Shown in pieces: positions 7,391 through 14,925 of a stretch of 25,430 bases of DNA. Positions within the stretch are counted from its first letter, which is position 1. The number at the start of each line of letters is the position of its first letter. Source of the DNA: an uncultured Prevotellaceae bacterium (GTDB taxonomy: Bacteria > Bacteroidota > Bacteroidia > Bacteroidales > Bacteroidaceae); contig CALAEY010000124.1 of assembly GCA_937891085.1 (NCBI GenBank), forward strand, positions 1-25,430, read 5' to 3'. The translations under genes and the position numbers were made by a program. The notes under the pieces are model-generated. The model was given only the letters and a program-made list of their open reading frames with translations, was not told the DNA's origin and searched no databases.

Positions 7391-7490
7391 TTAGGCAAAT
7401 TAGCCTAAAGTTAGTCCTTGCTTTACTCCTTATTTATAAGGTGTTAGTTGTGAATTTAAAAAAAATGATTATATTTGTAGTGCCTAAAGT
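7391..7490. promoter_or_regulatory. Possible operator: palindrome and repeated GCCTAAAGT
   Basis: TTAGGC (7391-7396) and GCCTAA (7403-7408) form an inverted repeat with a 6-bp spacer. GCCTAAAGT occurs at 7403-7411 and again at 7482-7490, on either side of the promoter at 7447-7477. Repeated half sites around a promoter suit a winged-helix regulator, here perhaps the one encoded just upstream. This is inference from spacing alone. Confidence 0.35.
7447..7477 (+). promoter_or_regulatory. Promoter of the Tat-exported oxidoreductase operon
   Basis: GTTG (7447-7450, one mismatch to TTTG), a 19-bp spacer and TATATTTG (7470-7477, exact TAnnTTTG). The leader to the ATG at 7555 is about 70 bases. The 263-bp gap between regulator and operon otherwise holds A/T-rich sequence and the repeats listed separately. 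Confidence 0.6.
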
Positions 7491-7554
7491 GGGCAAACTA
7501 AATCGTTTTAGATTATAGCTTAACATATTAATTAACTATTAGTAATTTTAATTT

Positions 7555-9003
7555 ATGGAACGTAGAAATTTCCTGAAGACAATGGGCGCTGCTGCAGCGT
7601 TCACCATTGTTCCGCGTCACGTCCTGGGTAATGGTTTCATGGCCCCAAGTGACACAGTTAACCTGGCAGCTATCGGTGTAGGTAGTCAGGGTGGTGGTGA
7701 TATCCAGAATATTGCTACTCCTGATGTGCCTATCGACAGAAAGAACCAGACCCGTTCAGTGGGATTTGGTTTCTCTCGCTATGCCGGTCTCACTCGTCGT
7801 GTAGAAAGACGTGCTTCTGATAACCTGATGCAGATGGGTGATGCAGGCCGTCGTGAATTCCACTACGCCAACATCTATGCCATCGCTGATGTTGACTGGG
7901 GCTATGCCGGTCATATCTTGGCTGGTTATCCAAATGCAAAGAAGTATTATGACTGGCGTGAGATGCTGGAGAAGGATCGCAATAGCATTGATGCAGTGCT
8001 GATTGCTACTCCAGACCACAACCACGCTCTTATTGCCTCACATTTCATGAAGGCTGGCAAGGCTGTGTTCGTAGAAAAGCCTATGGCAAAGACCATTCAC
8101 GAGTGCCGCTATTTGGCTCAGTTGGCCAAGGAGACTGGCGTGGTGACCCAGATGGGTAACCAAGGTCACAACATCGAGGGTACTTATCAGACCCAAGAGT
8201 GGATCAAGGCTGGTTTGATTGGTGATGTGACAGAAGTACACATGTGGTCTAATCGTCCCGCATGGCCTCAGGGTTATCTGACACGTCCTGCTGAGGAGCC
8301 TATCCCAGAAGATTTCAACTACGATGTATGGCTCGGCCCGGCTCCTAAGAAGCCATTTGCACTTGGGTTCACACACTTCAACTGGCGTGGTCTTTGGGAC
8401 TATGGTACAGGTGCTATGGGTGATATGGGTGCTCACACCTTCGATGCTCCTATCCTGGCTCTTGACCTGGGTATGCCTACCAAGATTCAGGCAACTACTT
8501 CTCCTTATAACAGTGAATATCTCCCACTCTGCGAGCAGGTTGAGTATTACTTCCCAGCTCGTGGTAAGATGCCTGCTGTGAAGGTGACTTGGAGCGATGG
8601 CGGTATCAAGCCATTCCGTCCTAACGAACTTGAAGAGGACCGCGCACTGCGTGAGTGCTTGTATGTAGGTACGAAGGGTATGATTATGCATGGTACTCAT
8701 GGTGCTTCTCCAGAGCTTATCCCATTGAAGAAGAACTTCAAGGAGCCTAAGAAGACCTTGGCACGTCCTGACAACATCTATGTAGACTTCATCAACGCTA
8801 TCAAGGAAGGTCGCAAGGCTAAGAACGACTTCGAGATCTCTTCTAAGCTGACCGAAATCATGTTGCTGACCAACATCGCTGTGCTGTCACAGCAGATGAA
8901 CACTACGCTGGAGTATGATGCTGAGAAGATGCAGATTACCAATTTGCCAGAGGCTAACCAGTTCTTCAAGAGTGAATACCGTGAAGGTTGGAGCTTGGCA
9001 TAA
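7555..9003 (+). CDS. Tat-exported Gfo/Idh/MocA family oxidoreductase, first paralog
   Basis: A 482-aa NAD(P)-dependent sugar-type oxidoreductase. The start gives a twin-arginine signal (ERRNFLK, then a short hydrophobic run to about residue 25), so it is folded with its cofactor before export. The Rossmann motif GVGSQGGG is at 41-48, the acidic strand end DVD at 112-114, TPDHNHA at 152-158, the EKP motif with the usual catalytic Lys at 174-176, and the substrate-side GDMGAHTFD at 289-297. About 55 residues (53-107) are inserted between the glycine motif and DVD, longer than in ordinary family members. Family members oxidise or reduce sugar hydroxyls, commonly at C3. It is followed by a close paralog and a TIM-barrel gene in one operon. 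The substrate is unknown. Confidence 0.9.
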   Translation: MERRNFLKTMGAAAAFTIVPRHVLGNGFMAPSDTVNLAAIGVGSQGGGDIQNIATPDVPIDRKNQTRSVGFGFSRYAGLTRRVERRASDNLMQMGDAGRREFHYANIYAIADVDWGYAGHILAGYPNAKKYYDWREMLEKDRNSIDAVLIATPDHNHALIASHFMKAGKAVFVEKPMAKTIHECRYLAQLAKETGVVTQMGNQGHNIEGTYQTQEWIKAGLIGDVTEVHMWSNRPAWPQGYLTRPAEEPIPEDFNYDVWLGPAPKKPFALGFTHFNWRGLWDYGTGAMGDMGAHTFDAPILALDLGMPTKIQATTSPYNSEYLPLCEQVEYYFPARGKMPAVKVTWSDGGIKPFRPNELEEDRALRECLYVGTKGMIMHGTHGASPELIPLKKNFKEPKKTLARPDNIYVDFINAIKEGRKAKNDFEISSKLTEIMLLTNIAVLSQQMNTTLEYDAEKMQITNLPEANQFFKSEYREGWSLA

Positions 9004-9034
9004 TAGTATTAACCATTTAAAAGATAAAAATAAT

Positions 9035-10498
9035 ATGGAAAAGAATATAACACGCAGAAGCTTCCTAAAAGCTACGGGTGCAGCTGCTGCATTTACCATT
9101 GTCCCTCGTAAGGTGTTGGGTATGGGCTATATGGCTCCGAGCGACACTGTGAACTTGGCTGCTATTGGTGTTGGTAATCAGGGTGGTGGCGATATCCAGA
9201 ACATAGCTACCCCAGACGTGCCTATCTCAAGAAGTGCAGGTCTGCCAGGTATGGCCATGGAACCATATGCCGGTCTGGCTCCACAGCGTCAGGAGCGTCG
9301 CGCTTCTGATAATCCTATCCAGATGGGTGATGCTGGTCGTCGTGAGTTCCATCATGCCAACATCTATGCTATCTGTGATGTGGACTGGAGCTATGCTGCC
9401 CGTATCATGAATGGCTATCCTAAGGCTAAGAGATATCATGACTGGCGCGAGATGCTGGAGAAGGATCGCAATAACATTGACGCAGTGCTGATTGCTACTC
9501 CTGACCATAACCATGCCATCATCGCTTCTCACTTCATGCGTGCCGGAAAGGCCGTATTCGTAGAGAAGCCAATGGCAAAGACTATCTATGAGTGCCGTTA
9601 TTTGGCCAATTTGGCTAAAGAGACTGGCGTGGTGACTCAGATGGGTAACCAGGGCCACAACGTAGAAGGTACTTTCCAAACTATTGAGTGGATTCAGAGC
9701 GGTTTGATTGGTGATGTAACCGAGGTTCACATGTGGTCTAACCGTCCAATGTGGAAGCAGGGTTACTTCGACCGTCCTGCCGAGGAGACGATTCCTGAAG
9801 GATTCGATTATGACACATGGCTCGGCCCGGCTCCACAGAAGCCTTATGCTGCTGCTACTACTCACTTCGCATGGCGTGGTCTTTGGGACTATGGAACAGG
9901 TGCTATGGGTGACATGGGTGCTCATACTTTCGATGCTCCTATCCTGGCTCTCAAGTTGGGTATGCCGACTAAGATTCAGGCAACTACCACTCCGTTCAAC
10001 ACCGAGTATCTGCCTCAGTGCGAATATGTAGAGTATCAGTTTGCTAATCCAGATCCTAAGAAGAAGACTCCTATCAAGGTGACTTGGAGTGATGGTGGTA
10101 TCAAACCATTCCGTCCTGCTGAATTGGAAGCTAATCGTCAGTTGCGTGAGTGCTTGTACATCGGTACAAAGGGCATGATCATGCATGGTACTCACGGTGC
10201 TTCTCCTGAGCTCGTTCCTGCCGATCCTAACTTCGTGGCTCCTGCCAAGACTTTGGAGCGTCCTGACAGCATTTATGTAGACTTCATCAATGCTATCAAG
10301 GAAGGTCGCAAGGCAAAGAATGACTTCGAAGTTTCTTCTAAACTGACAGAAATTATGTTGCTGACCAACATCGCAGTGATGTCACAGCAGATTAATACTA
10401 CTCTGGAATATGATGCAGCCAACATGAAGATTACGAACCTCCCAGAGGCTAATGATCTCTTCAAGTACGAATATCGTTCTGGTTGGAGTCTTGCATAA
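9035..10498 (+). CDS. Tat-exported Gfo/Idh/MocA family oxidoreductase, second paralog
   Basis: A 487-aa paralog of the preceding protein, roughly three quarters identical by eye, so a tandem duplication. I use ATG 9035 (MEKNITRRSFLK) because it restores the twin-arginine signal; upstream in-frame residues overlap the first gene and are not protein-like. Motifs: GVGNQGGG at 45-52, DVD at 115-117, TPDHNHA at 155-161, EKP near 177. The pair diverges most in the inserted segment (about 63-88: here SRSAGLPGMAMEPYAGLAPQ), while the flanking RRASDN..QMGDAGRREFH is kept in both. The gap to the first gene is 31 bp. Two copies suggest heterodimers or complementary steps, such as oxidation of one sugar and reduction of another. 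That is inference. Confidence 0.9.
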   Translation: MEKNITRRSFLKATGAAAAFTIVPRKVLGMGYMAPSDTVNLAAIGVGNQGGGDIQNIATPDVPISRSAGLPGMAMEPYAGLAPQRQERRASDNPIQMGDAGRREFHHANIYAICDVDWSYAARIMNGYPKAKRYHDWREMLEKDRNNIDAVLIATPDHNHAIIASHFMRAGKAVFVEKPMAKTIYECRYLANLAKETGVVTQMGNQGHNVEGTFQTIEWIQSGLIGDVTEVHMWSNRPMWKQGYFDRPAEETIPEGFDYDTWLGPAPQKPYAAATTHFAWRGLWDYGTGAMGDMGAHTFDAPILALKLGMPTKIQATTTPFNTEYLPQCEYVEYQFANPDPKKKTPIKVTWSDGGIKPFRPAELEANRQLRECLYIGTKGMIMHGTHGASPELVPADPNFVAPAKTLERPDSIYVDFINAIKEGRKAKNDFEVSSKLTEIMLLTNIAVMSQQINTTLEYDAANMKITNLPEANDLFKYEYRSGWSLA

Positions 10499-10534
10499 TG
10501 CTCAAATGATTTATCAACTATTTATAAAAAGAAA

Positions 10535-11647
10535 ATGGATAATTCAAGACGTAGATTTTTGGGATTGTCAGCTGCTGCATTGGCAGGTGTATCTTTGATC
10601 CCTTCACTGAGTTCTTGCGGTGATACCCAGACTGCTCCTGCAGCTGCTCCATCCGACGGAAAGCCCAACTCAAACTTCGCTGGTGTGAAGCTGGGTACTA
10701 TCACTTACAGTTGGCGTTCCATGCCAATGAATCTGGATAATTTGATTAAGTATTGCCGTGAGTCAAACATTAGCTATCTGGAGTTGATGGGTAGCGACCT
10801 TGAGGCATGCCTCGGTGCTCCTGAGAATCCAACCATGCGCATTATGCAGGCTGCCATGGCAGCTCAGGCACAGCAGCAACGTCCTGCTGGTGGCGCTCCT
10901 GGTGGCGCTCCTGGTGGTGCTCCTGGTGGTGGTGCTCCTGGTGGTGGCGGTTTCCGTCGTCCTTCTTTCACTCCTGAGCAGCAAGCTGAGATAGATAAGT
11001 ACAATCAAGACATGGCCAATTTCCGTAACAATATGGACTATGGCAAGGTTGAGGATGTGCGTAAGCGTCTCGAAAGCGAGGGCATCTATTGCCCAATCGT
11101 GAAGACAGAGCCTTCTCGTCAGACTACTGAAGAGGGTATGGACTATGCCTTCAAGATGGCTAAGGCCATGGGTGCTATAGGTGTTTCTGACGAAATGTCT
11201 ATGGACGCTGCACAGAAGGTGGCTCCATTTGCTGAGAAGCATGACATGTACTATGTGCTCCACAACCACATGCAGTATGCTACTGATGAGTGGAGTGCTG
11301 GTCCTGATCCTGTATTGGCTGTTTCTCCGAAGATTATGCTGAACTTCGACTCTGGCCACTACTTCGGCTCAACTGGCAAGCATCCTGTAGACTTCATCAA
11401 GAAGTATAAGGATCGCATCATCCACCTGCATGTGAAGGACAAGACAGGTCCTAATGCAGAAGAGCCTAATGCTAACCAAGTTTGGGGTCAGGGACAGACT
11501 CCGTTGGAGGATCTCTTCACTTATCTGCGTGATGAGAAGGTAGACATCTATCCAATGATTGAGTTGGAGTACAACGTGAAAGCTTGGTCAGACGCAGTGA
11601 AGGAAGTTGCTACTTGCGTGAAGTATGCTCGTCAGATCTTGATGTAA
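10535..11647 (+). CDS. Tat lipoprotein, sugar phosphate isomerase/epimerase-type TIM barrel
   Basis: A 370-aa protein with a twin-arginine signal (SRRRFLG) ending in a lipobox LSSC (residues 25-28), so probably a Tat-exported lipoprotein. The mature part is an AP-endonuclease-2/xylose-isomerase-like TIM barrel. Candidate metal ligands are YLELMG (82-86), the HNH at 243-245, FDSGH (271-275), HLHVKDK (297-303) and IELEYN (342-347). A Gly/Pro/Ala repeat (119-139) interrupts the barrel after its second strand-helix unit. The gene lies 36 bp after the second oxidoreductase and ends at a strong terminator. In related clusters such proteins act on keto-sugars or keto-glycosides, by isomerisation or by eliminative bond cleavage; either fits here. 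Direct evidence for the reaction is lacking. Confidence 0.88.
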   Translation: MDNSRRRFLGLSAAALAGVSLIPSLSSCGDTQTAPAAAPSDGKPNSNFAGVKLGTITYSWRSMPMNLDNLIKYCRESNISYLELMGSDLEACLGAPENPTMRIMQAAMAAQAQQQRPAGGAPGGAPGGAPGGGAPGGGGFRRPSFTPEQQAEIDKYNQDMANFRNNMDYGKVEDVRKRLESEGIYCPIVKTEPSRQTTEEGMDYAFKMAKAMGAIGVSDEMSMDAAQKVAPFAEKHDMYYVLHNHMQYATDEWSAGPDPVLAVSPKIMLNFDSGHYFGSTGKHPVDFIKKYKDRIIHLHVKDKTGPNAEEPNANQVWGQGQTPLEDLFTYLRDEKVDIYPMIELEYNVKAWSDAVKEVATCVKYARQILM

Positions 11648-11668
11648 TTACTATCCTGCTTATAATAG

Positions 11669-11700
11669 AAGAGCCACCTCGAAAGGTGGCTCTTTTCATT
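11669..11700. terminator. Strong terminator, probably bidirectional
   Basis: AGAGCCACCT (11670-11679) pairs perfectly with AGGTGGCTCT (11684-11693) around a CGAA loop, followed on the plus strand by TTTTCATTTTATTT. It lies between two convergent genes (stops at 11647 and 11723). The minus-strand tail is less T-rich, so it mainly serves the oxidoreductase operon. Confidence 0.85.
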
Positions 11701-11722
11701 TTATTTCAATTTCATTCAGTTT

Positions 11723-13408
11723 TTACACTGGGTAATTGGTGTAGAGGTAGCGCTTGATGCTCTTCTTTGGGGTCTTCTCAAACTCCTCTGGCATCTGCTT
11801 GATGGCGAAGAGACGGGCGTAAGAAGGAACGATCTGGTTGAGCGTCTGCTTGTTCTCTTCCATCTTCTGTACTAGTTCTGATGGGGAGACGTGTGCTTTC
11901 TTAAGCTCGTCTGGATCTGTATAAACCAGGCCATAGAGACGCTCATCTTTCTGAATCACCACACATTCTGTCACGAATGGCAGGGAAGCCAACTTGTCTT
12001 CTATCTCTTCTGGATAGATATTTTGTCCATTGGTGCCCAGCAGCATGTTCTTAGAGCGTCCCTTGATAAAGACGTTTTTCTCTGCATCCATCACGCCAAG
12101 GTCGCCCGTATGATACCAGCCATCTTTCAATGTCTGTGCAGTGGCTTCTTCGTTCTTGTAGTACCCCAGCATCACGTTCATGCCTCGTGCCAAGATTTCG
12201 CCAGGCACATGCTGAGGATCACGACTGTCGATGCGTATCTCCATGCGAGGCACAGGCCTTCCGCATGAACCCTGCTTGAAATTATCCCATGGAGCATAGC
12301 ACAAGATAGGGGCGCACTCCGTGGCTCCATATCCCACTGTATAGTTGAATCCGATGCCCTTGAGGAAGATTTCTATGTCTTGGTTCATCGCTGCACCACC
12401 GATCACTACTTGGTAGAGATTATCGCCAAATGATTGCTGCATCTTCCGACGGATAGTTGTCTTTACTCGATCACGCAGCAGTGGTGTCATCAACGCTAAG
12501 CGCATGGCAGGTGCCTTGATCTTTGGGAAGATGGCTTTGCGCACTATCTTCTCGATAATCATAGGAACAGCCACGATGACACGCGGACGCAATTCTGCAA
12601 AGGCTTTCATCAATACTGAAGGCGATGGGGTCTTGCCTAGGAAGAATACATGGGCACCTCTGGTGAACTCATAGAGGAATTCGAAGGCCAATCCGTACAT
12701 GTGGGCTGTAGGCAGGATGGAAATAATGTTGTCTCCTGGACGTACGGCTTCGTCGAAGTATTGATGCACAAAGTCGATGTTGCTCCACAAGGCACGATAA
12801 GGAATCATTACACCCTTGGAATTGGAGGTGGTGCCGCTGGTATAGTTCAGCACAGCCAGCTCTTCAGGTTGGTCTTGATGATAATGGATGTCGCGTGCGC
12901 GGAAGTACATTGGGAAACGTTCCCCAAACAGACGGTTAAGATTGGCTCGTGCATATTGCACTTGCTCTGTGCGTCCTACGAGCAGCGAATACTCATCGTT
13001 GGAGTTGGAGAAGATACCCTCCAAACCAGGCATCTTAGATGGGTCGAGCTTAGGCCAAACCTGATCGCCCACAAAGAGGAGCTTTGCTTCAGAATGGTTC
13101 ACCAAATCGTGAATCTGCTCTGGATGAAACTCGTGCAGGATAGGCACTGCCACTGCCCCGTATGTCAAGGTTGCCAGAAAGGCAATGCCCCAACGCACCG
13201 AATTACGTCCGCAGATGGCCACCTTGTCACCTTTCTGAACGCCAGAGGCTTCCAGCAGGATGTGCACTTTCTCGATGATGCGAGCTACGTCTTTGTACTT
13301 ATAAGTATGGGTGCCATAATCGGTCATTGAATCCAGGTCCCAATACTCCTTGATGCTTTTTTCTATATATTCGTTGAAACTTGGGCAATCCATAGTTTTT
13401 TCGTTCAT
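11723..13408 (-). CDS. Long-chain fatty acid-CoA ligase (AMP-binding)
   Basis: A 561-aa member of the ANL superfamily that activates fatty acids to acyl-AMP and then acyl-CoA in the cytoplasm. The P-loop-like motif YTSGTTSNSKG is at 189-199, GYGATE at 359-364, YHTGDLG at 432-438, the hinge region KGRSKN near 449, and GQNIYPEEIE at 461-470. The C-terminal catalytic Lys is in TPKKSIKRYLY. The length and LNYTSGTTSNSKGVM are typical of Bacteroidota acyl-CoA synthetases. An excellent promoter lies at 13471-13502. It appears to be a single-gene unit; the natural chain length cannot be read from sequence. Confidence 0.92.
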   Translation of the reverse strand: MNEKTMDCPSFNEYIEKSIKEYWDLDSMTDYGTHTYKYKDVARIIEKVHILLEASGVQKGDKVAICGRNSVRWGIAFLATLTYGAVAVPILHEFHPEQIHDLVNHSEAKLLFVGDQVWPKLDPSKMPGLEGIFSNSNDEYSLLVGRTEQVQYARANLNRLFGERFPMYFRARDIHYHQDQPEELAVLNYTSGTTSNSKGVMIPYRALWSNIDFVHQYFDEAVRPGDNIISILPTAHMYGLAFEFLYEFTRGAHVFFLGKTPSPSVLMKAFAELRPRVIVAVPMIIEKIVRKAIFPKIKAPAMRLALMTPLLRDRVKTTIRRKMQQSFGDNLYQVVIGGAAMNQDIEIFLKGIGFNYTVGYGATECAPILCYAPWDNFKQGSCGRPVPRMEIRIDSRDPQHVPGEILARGMNVMLGYYKNEEATAQTLKDGWYHTGDLGVMDAEKNVFIKGRSKNMLLGTNGQNIYPEEIEDKLASLPFVTECVVIQKDERLYGLVYTDPDELKKAHVSPSELVQKMEENKQTLNQIVPSYARLFAIKQMPEEFEKTPKKSIKRYLYTNYPV

Positions 13409-13470
13409 AGTATTAAGTTAGTAATGTATTGCACAAAATGTCTTAATGTGTGCAGATGATTTTGCGACTG

Positions 13471-13502
13471 CAAATCTAACAAGATTTTGGCACACTTGCA
13501 AA
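13471..13502 (-). promoter_or_regulatory. Promoter of the acyl-CoA ligase gene
   Basis: On the minus strand TTTG (13499-13502), a 20-bp spacer and TAGATTTG (13471-13478) match the Bacteroidota consensus exactly. The leader to the start codon is about 55 bases. Confidence 0.75.
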
Positions 13503-13546
13503 TTTCTTGTGCATATTCATGCAAACTTTTCTCGTAACATATTTAG

Positions 13547-13613
13547 ATGCTCACCGTGCTGAGCAAAAATGCTCACAACGGTGGTGGGCTGGGCATAAAT
13601 GTTCACAACGGTG
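13547..13613. repeat. Three degenerate ATGYTCAC..CGGTG repeats with small hairpins
   Basis: ATGCTCACCGTG (13547), ATGCTCACAACGGTG (13569) and ATGTTCACAACGGTG (13599) share a core; the last two are 30 bp apart. GAGCA/TGCTC (13561-13574) and TGCTCA/TGAGCA (13548-13565) can form alternative hairpins. The array sits between the acyl-CoA ligase promoter and the tRNA-Pro terminator. It may be a dispersed intergenic repeat. Confidence 0.5.
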
Positions 13614-13647
13614 AAAAAAGAAAAAGGCACCAGTGACTGATGCCTTT
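13612..13647 (-). terminator. Terminator of tRNA-Pro
   Basis: On the minus strand AAAAGGCATCAG (13636-13647) pairs with CTGGTGCCTTTTT (13620-13632), with one G-U pair and a 3-base loop, followed by a T-rich run. It starts seven bases after the tRNA 3' end. Confidence 0.8.
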
Positions 13648-13653
13648 TATCAA

Positions 13654-13728
13654 GTCGGGGTGACTGGATTCGAACCAGCGACCCCACGCCCCCCAGACGT
13701 ATACTCTAACCGGGCTGAGCTACACCCC
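13654..13728 (-). tRNA. tRNA-Pro (anticodon GGG)
   Basis: The minus strand folds as a standard cloverleaf. The acceptor is CGGGGTG/CACCCCG with discriminator A, and the D arm follows TAGCTC. The anticodon loop is CTGGGGG with anticodon GGG, the T arm is GCTGG-TTCGAAT-CCAGT. CCA is not encoded: the bases after the discriminator are CTT. It is flanked by its own promoter (13741-13772) and terminator. Confidence 0.93.
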
Positions 13729-13740
13729 GAATTGCGAATG

Positions 13741-13772
13741 CAAAGGTATTGTTCTTTTTCAATATTTGCAAA
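13741..13772 (-). promoter_or_regulatory. Promoter of tRNA-Pro
   Basis: On the minus strand TTTG (13769-13772), a 20-bp spacer and TACCTTTG (13741-13748), an exact consensus match 12 bp before the tRNA. Confidence 0.75.
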
Positions 13773-13787
13773 TAAAATGTGCTTTTT

Positions 13788-14849
13788 TCATAGGCCCATG
13801 CATTCGCGATAGAAGTCGAAGACTTCGTAGATGGTTTCCTGATCGGCCGTCTGATCCAGTTGGATGTCGCCTATATTATTTAATAAGGTGAAGTTGATGA
13901 TGCCCGAGGTGTTCTTCTTATCGTGCTTCATGAGCTCATAGAGGTCTGGATACTCCTTGCAGGTGAAGTAGAAGGCTCCGTAGTTCTCCTTGACGAATTG
14001 TCCTACTTGGCGCATCACTTCCTTAGGAAAATCCAGTTTGATGATGGAGAGGTAAAGTTCGCAGATCAATCCCCATGCCACTGCATAGCCGTGAAGTACA
14101 GGCTCTTGGCGCTTCAAAGCCCAAGACTCGAACGCATGCCCGAAGGTGTGTCCTAAGTTAAGTGCCTTGCGGATGCCCTGCTCCTTAGGGTCTATCTCTA
14201 CGATGTGTTCTTTCACTTCGACAGACTTCCGCACCATGTCTTTCAGCTTTGCATAGTCGATGTCATCAGTGTCGAAAGTCAATAGTTCGTATAGCGTATC
14301 TGGCTGACTGATAAGTCCGTGCTTCAGCATCTCCGCATAGCCAGAGAAGAAGTTGGCTGCATCCAGTGTGCGCAGGAATTCCGTTTCAAGCAGCACCGCT
14401 TCAGCAGGAGCGAAGGCACCGATCTCATTCTTCAGGCCATTGAAGTTGATGCCCGTCTTGCCTCCTACGGCTGCATCGACCATCGAAAGCAGTGTGGTGG
14501 GTATATTAATATAAGGTATGCCCCGCTTGAAGGTGGAAGCCGCAAAGCCGCCTAAGTCGGTCACCATGCCACCTCCCAGGTTTACCATCAGCGAATGCCG
14601 GCTGGCTCCGTGCGTGCTCAGCTCCATCCATACATGTGCCAATGTGTCCAGTTCCTTATGCACATCCCCAGTCCCAATGATGACCTCATGAGCCTCCTTC
14701 ATGCAGGGGAAGTCGGCGATAAGGGGTTGGCAAAGACGGTGAGTGGTTTCGTCTGTCAATAAGAAGAGTCTGTCAAAACGCAGCTCTTGGAGCATTTCCG
14801 AGAAGTCCTCCTTTAAGTCTTGGCAGATAATAACATTTTGTTTGGTCAT
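13788..14849 (-). CDS. aroB: 3-dehydroquinate synthase
   Basis: A 353-aa NAD- and metal-dependent enzyme converting 3-deoxy-D-arabino-heptulosonate 7-phosphate to 3-dehydroquinate, the second step of the shikimate pathway. The nucleotide-binding GGG is at 92-94 with DLGGFAASTFKRG (98-110), the strongly conserved PTTLLSMVDAAVGGKTGIN (117-135), the YAEMLKHGLI segment (171-180) and the metal-binding GHTFGHAFE (233-241). Length matches the family. It stands alone between tRNA-Pro and a divergent small gene. A TATTTTTG element at 14872-14879 on the minus strand is its likely -7 box. Confidence 0.96.
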   Translation of the reverse strand: MTKQNVIICQDLKEDFSEMLQELRFDRLFLLTDETTHRLCQPLIADFPCMKEAHEVIIGTGDVHKELDTLAHVWMELSTHGASRHSLMVNLGGGMVTDLGGFAASTFKRGIPYINIPTTLLSMVDAAVGGKTGINFNGLKNEIGAFAPAEAVLLETEFLRTLDAANFFSGYAEMLKHGLISQPDTLYELLTFDTDDIDYAKLKDMVRKSVEVKEHIVEIDPKEQGIRKALNLGHTFGHAFESWALKRQEPVLHGYAVAWGLICELYLSIIKLDFPKEVMRQVGQFVKENYGAFYFTCKEYPDLYELMKHDKKNTSGIINFTLLNNIGDIQLDQTADQETIYEVFDFYRECMGL

Positions 14850-14871
14850 AATTTGAATCTTTTTTCTGATG

Positions 14872-14879
14872 CAAAAATA
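14872..14879 (-). promoter_or_regulatory. -7 element of aroB
   Basis: TATTTTTG on the minus strand matches TAnnTTTG, 23 bp before the start codon. No good -33 TTTG is visible; the position where it should be overlaps the divergent promoter. Confidence 0.45.
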
Positions 14880-14899
14880 GGAATTACATTGTAAATATG

Positions 14900-14907
14900 T
14901 AACTTTG
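14900..14907 (+). promoter_or_regulatory. -7 element of the 14926 gene
   Basis: TAACTTTG matches TAnnTTTG, 18 bp before the ATG at 14926. It faces away from the aroB element, with 20 bp between the two boxes. Confidence 0.5.
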
Positions 14908-14925
14908 TAGCCAAAGAATTAAGTT

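Noticed and set aside
9227..10195. Long minus-strand frames opposite the two dehydrogenase genes
   Set aside because: Both paralogs produce matching antisense frames, which follows from their duplication and codon use, not from a conserved antisense gene.
10886..10951. The repeated GGTGGCGCTCCT units as a possible CRISPR or mobile repeat
   Set aside because: The repeat is in frame, short, spacer-free and codes for Gly/Ala/Pro; it is a coding microsatellite.
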